64,000 nt of DNA from Stenotrophomonas rhizophila (lineage in GTDB: Bacteria; Pseudomonadota; Gammaproteobacteria; Xanthomonadales; Xanthomonadaceae): assembly GCF_007667275.1 (NCBI RefSeq), contig NZ_VDQT01000001.1, positions 186,001-250,000 on the forward strand, read 5' to 3'. Positions 27,265-35,400 of this stretch are shown piece by piece. The notes under the pieces were generated by a model that saw nothing but the letters and a program-made list of their open reading frames with translations, did no database searches and had not been told where the DNA came from. A program made the translations under genes and the position numbers. Positions within the stretch are counted from its first letter, which is position 1; the number at the start of each line of letters is the position of its first letter.

Positions 27265-28209
27265 ATGGACTTCAACGACCTGAACCTGTTCGTGCGCATC
27301 GCCCAGCTGGGCAGCATCAGCGCAGCCGCACGCGACCTCGCGTTGTCTCCCGCTGCAGCCAGCGCCAGGCTGGCCGCGTTCGAGAAGCACCTGGGCGCCC
27401 GCCTGGTGCATCGCACGACACGACAGGCAATGCTGACCGAAGACGGCCTCGCTCTGCTACCGCATGCAGAGCACCTGCTGGACGCAGCGGCGGCGGCGAG
27501 GGCGTCGCTGCGCCGGGAGCAGGCTGCGCCGGGCGGGGTACTGCGGATCGCGGCCCCGGCATCCTTCGCCCGCATGCACATCGTTCCAGGGCTGGCGGAT
27601 TTCATGGCGCGCTACCCGAGTGTACGCCCGGACCTCCGCATCTCCGACAGCATGGTGGATCTGGTGGAGGGTGGATTCGATGTGGCCGTGCGTTACACCG
27701 AACTTGCGGATTCCTCGTTCGTGGCGCGGCGTATCGCCCCGGACCGACGCGTGCTGGTGGCCTCGCCCGACTACCTGGCGCGACATGGCCATCCCGGGTC
27801 GCCCGATGCCTTGGACCAGCACGCGTGCCTGGTGGTTGGCACGCTCGATCTCTGGACGTTCGGCACACCGGACGGCGCCAACATAAGCAAGCGCGTAGCC
27901 GCCGCATTGCGGATAAACGACGGCGGGGCAGTGCGCGACGCCGCATGCACCGGTCTTGGGATTGCCCTGATGGCCACCTGGTGCGCAGCGGATGAACTGC
28001 GCAGTGGGGCGCTGGTGCCCGTGCTGGCCGACTACCCGCTGACTTCCACGCAGGCGTTGTGGGCGGTGTACCCCAGCGCCCGGGAACTGGCGCCGAAAGT
28101 CAGGGTGTTCCTGGACTGGCTGGTGGAACGGATCGGCACTGAGCCCTATTGGGACAAGGATCTACCGGCCGTCACAGGTGAAGACGGGCGCCCTTCGCTG
28201 GCAGGGTAA
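27265..28209 (+). CDS. LysR-type transcriptional regulator
   Basis: A 314-residue LysR-family regulator. The winged helix-turn-helix covers residues 1-60 (DLNLFVRIAQLGSISAAARDL, RLVHRTTR), followed by a linker helix and the two-lobed effector domain. The VAVRYTELADSSFVARRIAPDRRVLVASPDYL section is typical of the DsdC/CrgA-like LysR branch that regulates an adjacent divergent oxidoreductase. Predicted regulator of the gene pair at 25781-27057, through the 7-7-7 inverted repeat between them. Effector unknown. Confidence 0.92.
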   Translation: MDFNDLNLFVRIAQLGSISAAARDLALSPAAASARLAAFEKHLGARLVHRTTRQAMLTEDGLALLPHAEHLLDAAAAARASLRREQAAPGGVLRIAAPASFARMHIVPGLADFMARYPSVRPDLRISDSMVDLVEGGFDVAVRYTELADSSFVARRIAPDRRVLVASPDYLARHGHPGSPDALDQHACLVVGTLDLWTFGTPDGANISKRVAAALRINDGGAVRDAACTGLGIALMATWCAADELRSGALVPVLADYPLTSTQALWAVYPSARELAPKVRVFLDWLVERIGTEPYWDKDLPAVTGEDGRPSLAG

Positions 28210-28481
28210 TTCCCGTGTCGGCGCTAGAGCATCCCAAGCTGCCGGCGCACCCCGTCGACATGGGAACGCCCCACGGGAAGCTTGTTCGCCAGCTCTGCGC
28301 TCTGGGACAGGAAGCCGGTTGACGCCCGGACGGGGGTGCCTGATTGGTGCGCAGAACCTGGGTCGGCCGCGTGAAGGGGCCGGCAAGGAGCTTTCACGGG
28401 AAAACCGCAAAAGAAGGAACTAATAAGCCACTGGGCTGCCGGATCTTCCGCTCGCCACCTGGGTTTGAACAAGGAGTCATC

Positions 28482-29210
28482 ATGCGCCGCTCCATCGCGT
28501 CTGCCGCCCTCGCACTTTTCCTGTCTTCGTGTGGAGGCGGAAACACCCCATCCAACGTCGACGCCCTGGGCGCGGAAGAAACAGGCAAGACCAAGGCGCT
28601 GGAGGCGGGCGCGGCGGTGCTGCAGGATCGGCCGCCCGTGGACGCCATCAACGCCTACCTGGACGGTTTCCATTTCTACAGCGGCCAGATGAAGGTCCAG
28701 ATGGAAGCCCACCACTACTGTTCAATCCTCAACGAGGATGTCATCCAGTGCACCATCTACGACGGGAACGTCAAAGATGCCAAATTGATGGGGGTGGAAT
28801 ACATCATCAGCCAGAAGTTGTTTGCCGGTCTTCCCGAGCATGAGAAAGCGCTGTGGCACAGCCACGTGCATGAGGTGAAATCCGGCCAGCTGGTGGCGCC
28901 GGGCATCCCGGAGGTGGCCGAACACGCGCTGATGGAGAAGCTCATCCACACCTACGGCAAGACCTGGCACACCTGGCACACCGACCTGGACAAGGACCTG
29001 CCGCGCGGCATGCCGCAGTTGATGATGGGCTTTACCGCCGATGGCCAGGCGGACCCGGCCATGGTCGCTGCCCGCGACAGCCGGCTGGGAGTGGACAGCG
29101 AAGACAAACGCGCGCGTCGTGCGGATATTCCGGCGCCGGCGATCGATGGCGGCGCAGACGCTTGGCAGAAGGGAAACATCATCCAGATCGACGACCCGAA
29201 CGGGCACTGA
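28482..29210 (+). CDS. DUF1264 (oil-body-associated protein-like) lipoprotein
   Basis: A 242-residue protein with a lipoprotein signal, MRRSIASAALALFLSSC, so the mature N-terminus is probably lipid-anchored at Cys17. The body matches the DUF1264/OBAP family: HYCSILNEDVIQCTIYDG, LMGVEYIISQKLF, and PEHEKALWHSHVHEVKSGQL, with many histidines. Plant relatives are oil-body associated; bacterial function is unknown. ATG 28482 follows AAGGAGT; the open frame upstream to 28344 lacks a signal and a ribosome site. The 272 bases between the LysR gene and this start contain no other gene. It converges on the ndvB-linked gene, 11 bases apart. Confidence 0.82.
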   Translation: MRRSIASAALALFLSSCGGGNTPSNVDALGAEETGKTKALEAGAAVLQDRPPVDAINAYLDGFHFYSGQMKVQMEAHHYCSILNEDVIQCTIYDGNVKDAKLMGVEYIISQKLFAGLPEHEKALWHSHVHEVKSGQLVAPGIPEVAEHALMEKLIHTYGKTWHTWHTDLDKDLPRGMPQLMMGFTADGQADPAMVAARDSRLGVDSEDKRARRADIPAPAIDGGADAWQKGNIIQIDDPNGH

Positions 29211-29221
29211 AGAACTGCGGT

Positions 29222-29473
29222 TCACGATCCTGGCGGCACGTCGTCACCACGTTGGTGCCAGGCAGGAAGCTCCAGCGGGTGCCGCTTCAACATGGCCTCG
29301 ATGAGCGCGCAGACCTGCTCCCGTTCGGTATCCGTGCAGTGGTCCAGGATCTCTGCAGCCAGGTTCTCAAACTGCGGCCAGAACTGCGCTGGATGACGCA
29401 CATGCGCCAACCAGTGCGCCAGCATGGCGTCCAGCGCTTCAAGCCGCCCCTGTATGGCGGGGCGGATGCTCAT
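29222..29473 (-). CDS. 83-residue protein coupled to the glucan synthase
   Basis: A short acidic-to-neutral helical protein (MSIRPAIQGRLEALDAMLAHW...). Its ATG overlaps the glucan synthase stop (ATGA), which is why I count it as real. The WLAHVRHPAQFWPQFENLAAEIL and VCALIEAMLKRHPLE segments look like two or three amphipathic helices. I do not recognise a family. It could be a small accessory or stability factor for the synthase. Confidence 0.65.
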   Translation of the reverse strand: MSIRPAIQGRLEALDAMLAHWLAHVRHPAQFWPQFENLAAEILDHCTDTEREQVCALIEAMLKRHPLELPAWHQRGDDVPPGS

Positions 29474-32400
29474 CCAGGCGGCGCCATCAGGTCGAGCGCA
29501 ACCTGGTAGTGATGGCCGTCGTCGCGGAGCAGCACACGGAGCCCGGGCTGCAGCACGCCATCCACATGCAGCGTCGGCTGATCCCGCGCATTTCGTGTCA
29601 CCACGAATTCGTAGCGGCTGCGACCAAACCGGTAGCTCAGCTCGAAGGACGGCCACTCATCCGGCAGGCAGGGTTCAAGCGACAGCTGATCGCCCTGGCG
29701 ACGGATGCCGAGCAGGGATTCGACCAGCAGGCGGTACATCCAACCTGCCGAGCCCGTGTACCAGGTCCAGCCGCCGCGACCCACGTGCGGGGACACCGCG
29801 TAGACATCGGCCGCCAGCACATAGGGTTCGACACGGTAGGTCTGGACGGCCTCCGGGTCCAGTGCGTGGTTGAGCGGATTGATCATCGCGGCCAGTTCCC
29901 AGGCGCGGGCCGCATCGCCCTGGTGTGCGAATGCCATGGCCGCCCATACGGCTGCATGAGTGTACTGCCCGCCATTTTCGCGCACGCCCGGCACGTAGCC
30001 CCGGATGTACCCGGGATCCTCTGTCGTCTTGTCGAACGGCGGATCGAGCAGCTGGATCAGCTTGGCGTCCTTCCGCACCAGGTGGGTGTAGAGGGAATCC
30101 AGAGCCTGGCCGGCACGCTCGGGCGCGGCAACGCCCGACAGCACCGACCAGCTCTGGGAGATCGAATCGATCCGGCATTCTTCGCTTTCAGTCGAGCCCA
30201 GCGGCGTACCGTTGTCGAACCAGGCGCGGCGGTACCACGCCCCATCCCAAGCATGCAGTTCCAGGTTATGGCGAAGGCGGTCGGCCTGCTCCTGGCACCA
30301 GTGCGCACGGTGCTCATCGCCACGCGCGTTGGCCAGCACGATGAAGCGATGAAGTGCGTCATGCAGGAAGAAACCGAGCCAGACGCTCTCACCGCGCTGC
30401 TGGTCGCCGACGCGGTTCATGCCGTCGTTCCAGTCACCGCTGCCCATCAATGGCAGGCCGCGCTCGCCCAGCAACCGGCACCCGCGCTCGAGCGCGAGCA
30501 CACAATGCGCGTACAAGGTGCCGCGCAGTGCGGATGGGGTAGGCATGTCGTAATACCCTTCCTCGTCCGGGCTCACCGCGCGCCCCTCGATGAAGCCGAC
30601 CATTTCGTCCAGCACGCTCGCGTCGCCGGTAACCTCCAGGTAGCGGCAGGCGCCCTGCGGCAACCAGAGATAATCGTCCGAACAGCGGGTGCGCACGCCG
30701 CGACCCTGCGGCGGGTGCCACCAGTGCATCACATCGCCTTCGGCGAACTGGTGGGCGGCACACAACAGCAGGTGTTCGCGTGCCAGGTCCGGGCGGGCGT
30801 GTACCAGCGCCAGCACATCCTGCAGCTGGTCACGGAAGCCGAACGCGCCGCCGGACTGATAGTAGCCACTGCGCGCCAGGTAGCGGCTGCCCAGGGTCTG
30901 GTAGACCAGCCAGCCATTGGCGAGCGCGTCCAGGGCCGGGTCCGGCGTGCGCACCTGCACGCTGGCCAGCACATGGCGCCAGTGGATGCGTACCGCGTCC
31001 AGCGCATCGTTTGCCTCATGCGCGCCCTGGCGGCCCCTTGCCAGCGTGAGCGTTTCCTCGCGATCACGACCCGCGCCCAGCCGGAACGTGGTTTCACTGC
31101 GCTCACCCGGCGCCAGCTCCAGCGGCACCTGCAACGCCGCGCAGGGATCCAGCCCTGCGCCCGCGCGTCCGCCCAGCCGCTCGCGACGCAGGGCAGCCGG
31201 TGCGTGCAGGCCACCGTTGCGACCGAGGAACTCCAGGCGGTCACAGGTCCAGCCGCAGCCTTCCGCATCGGTGTCGAAGAAGGCCATGCGGCCACCGAAA
31301 TCGGTGCTGTAGGTATTGCGCGCCAGCAACGCGCCGGTCTGCGCGTCGCGTTCGGTGACCACGTGCATGCGCGACTTCGCGCGCAGGTCGCCCATCACCC
31401 ACTCAACGTACCCGATGGCCGACAGCCGCCGTGGCCTGCCCGACAGGTTGTGCAGGCGCAGGACCGAATACTTCAGCGGCGCGGTGACGTCCACGAATAC
31501 CCACAGCTCGCTGACGATGCCGTCCTCGATATGCTCGTAGACCGTGTAGCCGAATCCATGCCGCGTGCGGTAAGCGCCGGTGCCGCGGCGCGGCAGCGGC
31601 ATCGGCGACCAGACCCGGCCGGTGTCCTCGTCGCGGACGTAGAACGCCTCGCCACCGGTGTCGGACACCGGGTCGTTGAGCCAGGGCGTCAGCCGGAACT
31701 CGTGCGCATTCTCGAACCAGGTGTAGCCCGGGGCGCTCTCGCTGACCACGGTGCCCAGGCGGGCATTGGCAATCACATTGGCCCATGGCGCCGGCGTCGG
31801 CGCGCCTTCGCGCAGCACCACCACGTACTCGCGGCCGTCCTCGCTGAAACTGCCGGTGCCGTTGTCGAACTGGCCGGCACCTCGGTACGGCAGGAACGGC
31901 CACGGATCGTCCACGTCTTCGTCCTGCGCGGGACTCGGCGGCAATCCCGGCTCGGGTCCGAGCTCGTCGACCACGGGCAGCCCGGCGGTGTCCTCCACCG
32001 ACAGTGCCAGTTCCTCCTGCACCGCCAGTGGCACCAAGGCAGGCACACGCCGAGTGGGCGCAGCCTGGCGCCCCACCTGCGCGACCAGTGTGCCGTCTTC
32101 GTCGCTGATCACCGCCCTTGCCACCGCCTGCAGCAGGATGCGGTCTTCGTGGGTCATGTTCTGCACCGGCCGCACGAAAATGCCACCGGGGCGATCCAGC
32201 AGGCCGGTCTCCGAACTGGCGGCCACCATCCCCAGGATCTGGTCCTGCAGCTCCTGCCGGTAGCCGGCCTTGCTGTCGTTCCAGATCACCAGGTCGGTGT
32301 TGAGGCCCTTCTGGCGCCAGTACGCATGCGCCTGCACCAGCTGCCGGACCAGTTCCACGTTTTCCGCGTCGGTGACCTTGAGCAGCACGATGGGCAGGTC

Positions 32401-35400
32401 GCCGGAGATGGCGTGCCCCCACAGCCCGGACTGCCCGCGCTGGTTCTGCTGGAGGATGCTGGCGCCGGCGCGCAGCAGCGAATTGGCATACAGCACGTGG
32501 CTGGCCAGGCGCTCATACAGCTGCGCCTCGGCCTGGGTGGCATTGATCTGCCGGCGCACCACCTGGCTGTGCGTCCAGGCCAGGTCGAAGACACGGTCGG
32601 CCAGGCGGCGATCACGATATTTGTCCAGCAGCGCTTCGCAGCCGGGGCGGTCGGCGCCGATGCCATACACCATGTCCAGCTGCACGGTCTGCTCCGGCTC
32701 CAGCACCACGCGCACGCGGATGGCCACGATCGGATCGAGCACCGAACCGGCCGTGCCGGAGAGCTCGCTGTCCGTGGTCAACGCCTGCGGCGTGCGCGGC
32801 GTGTTGCCACGCCCCAGGAAGCGCGCCCGGTCGGTTTCGTAGGAGATCGCCGCCACGTCGGCATCGTGCACCGCCACCAGGTGGAACATCCACGGTGGCA
32901 CTTCGTCGTGCGAACGCGGGCGGCGCGTGCACAGCACGGCCTGCTTGGCGGCCAGGATCTCGCTCTGCACGAACAGGTTGCTGAAAGCGGGATGCGCATC
33001 GTCCGCAGCGGCAGGCGCCAGCACCACCTCGGCATAGGTGGTGATCTCCACAGTACGCGGGCGACGGCTGCGGTTGGTCAGGCGCAGGCGCCGCAGTTCG
33101 ATGTCGTCCTCGGCGGAGATGGCGACCTGAAGGTGGCTCTCGCAGCCGCGCTGCGTGCTGCGGAATTCCGCCTTGGCGTCGGAGAAGATCGCCTCGTAGG
33201 TGTCCGTCGCCACGCAGGTGGGCTGGTAAGCGGCAGACCAGAACTCGCCGCTGTCCACGTCGCGCAGGTAGCAGAACGTTCCCCAGGCATCGCTGGTGCC
33301 ATCTTCGCGCCAACGGGTGAGCGAAAGGTCACCTAGGCGACTGTAGCCGCCGCCGGCATGGGTCAGCATGCCGTGGTAGCGACCATTGGACAGCAGCTGC
33401 ACTTCCGGGCGCGGGCCGCCTGGCTTACGCAGCACGCGCAGGGCGGTCTCGTGCTGGGCCATGGTGGCATGCTCGCCCAGCGCCTCGACTTCGTGCGGAT
33501 GGAACACGCCGATGCGCGGGATGCGCTCCTGCAGCAGCAACAAGGTGGCCTGGAACTCGACATCGGCCACGAAGCGGCGTTGCATCGGCTGGTCGCGCAA
33601 CAGGTAGTCCAGCGACAGCAGCCCCATGCCCTGGTGGTGGGCCATGAACGAACGCAGCAGTACGTGATCCTGTCCCGGCGGTACCCGGGCCGGGGTGTAG
33701 TCGATCGCCTCGTACATGCCGAAGCGCCCGGAGAAGCCGAGGGCTTCCAGCGCCTGCAGGTTCTGGCACGCCGCTTCCGGCGCCACCATCAGCGCCATCA
33801 TGCTCGCGTAGGGGGCGATGACGCGGTCCTGGCCCAAGCCGCGCTTCAGCCCCAGTCCCGGCACGCCGAACGCCCGGTACTGGTAGTTCAGGCGGGCGTC
33901 GACTGCGTTGTAGCCGGACTCGGACACGCCCCACGGCAGGTTCAGGCTGCGGCCGTAGACGATCTGCGCCTCCACCGCGTGCCGCGCGGTCTGGTCGAGC
34001 AGGGTGTCCGGGAAGCTCGGCATCACCAGCTGCGGCATGAGGTACTCGAACATCGAGCCGCTCCATGACAACAGCGTCGGCGTGCCGTTGACTTCGGTGA
34101 GCAGTCGGCCGAGCGCGAACCAGCTCTCCTGCGACAGCTCGCCCTGGGCAATGGCGACGAACGCGCACAGCCGTGCTTCGGAGGCCAGCAGGTCGTAGAA
34201 ACTGTTGTCGAGGCGGTGGTCGTCGACGTTGTAGCCGATCGAAAGCAGGTTGCGGGAACGGTAGAACAGGAACCCGTATTCCATCAGCGAGAACTGCCCG
34301 GCACGGTGCGCCAGTGCCTGCAGGTGCTCGATGCGCGCGCGCGCCTCGGTACCGGCGGCGCCGGGCAGGGCGGACAGCTGGCGCAGGCTGGGGATCGGCG
34401 CATCCGCATCCGCGCGGACCTCGGCTGGAATCTCCTCAAGCGCAGCCTGGGCGGCATGGCATTCGGCAGCGAACAGGGACGGCCAGTGCAGCTCGCCTTC
34501 CCCCGGCGATGCCGGTGCCGGCCACTGCGCCAGCACGGCGTCGGCCAGCCCGGCCAGTTCCTGCAGTCGCGAAAGTGTTGGCGCGATGCCGACAGGAAGG
34601 TCGGCCCGCGTTGACGCCAGCCGCTGGCGAAGGCCAGTGATCGCCTCGGCCAGCGGTGTATCGCCGGCGCGGAGACGCAGGCGCTCCTCATCCAGCACGC
34701 CAAGGGTATCGGCCAGGCCATCGAAGGTGTGCGGTGCCAGCAAAGGCGCGTCCACCAGCGCGAGCAGGCCCTGGCGCAACGTAAGCAGGTGGCCGGCGAG
34801 GTTGCCGCTGTCCACCGTGGAAACGTAACGCGGCGGCAGCGGCGCGAGGGTTTCGGTGTCGTACCAGTTCAGGAAGTGGCCGCGATGGCGCGGCAGCTGG
34901 TCCAGCGTACCGAACGCCAGCGCGGTGCGTTCGGCGACCGCGCCCTGCTGCAGATAACCGAAATCCCACGCCGACAGGTTGGCCAACAGGGACAGGCCGA
35001 TGTTGGTCGGCGAGGTACGCCGTGCCACCACCAGGGCCGGATGTTCCTGGATGTTGTCCGGCGGCAGCCAATGGTCCTGCTCGCGCACCCAGGCCTGGAA
35101 GAAAGACCAGGTGCGACGCGCCAGCCGGCCCAGGAACGCCCGCTGCGTGTCCGACAGTTCGGCCACGATCGCGGCGGGTGGCCGGCCCAGCCACCCCATC
35201 AACGCGGGCGCGAAGGTCCATGCCAGCAGGAAGGGCAGGGCGATCGGCAGCGCCTGCGGGCGCAGCACGGCCACCACCGCCACCAGGCCCAGCGCCATCA
35301 GCGACGCCGGTGCCATCACCCGCCATTCGGCGCCACGATCACCGCCGAGGCGGCGCTCGACTTCGCTGGAGGGATTCCATTGCAGCAGGTGACGGCGGGT

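Noticed and set aside
29509-33336. 1,275-codon plus-strand open frame opposite ndvB
   Set aside because: Long open frames antisense to GC-rich genes arise from codon bias. The minus frame gives a full-length, motif-complete glucan synthase; the plus frame gives Arg/His/Gln-rich, domain-free sequence.
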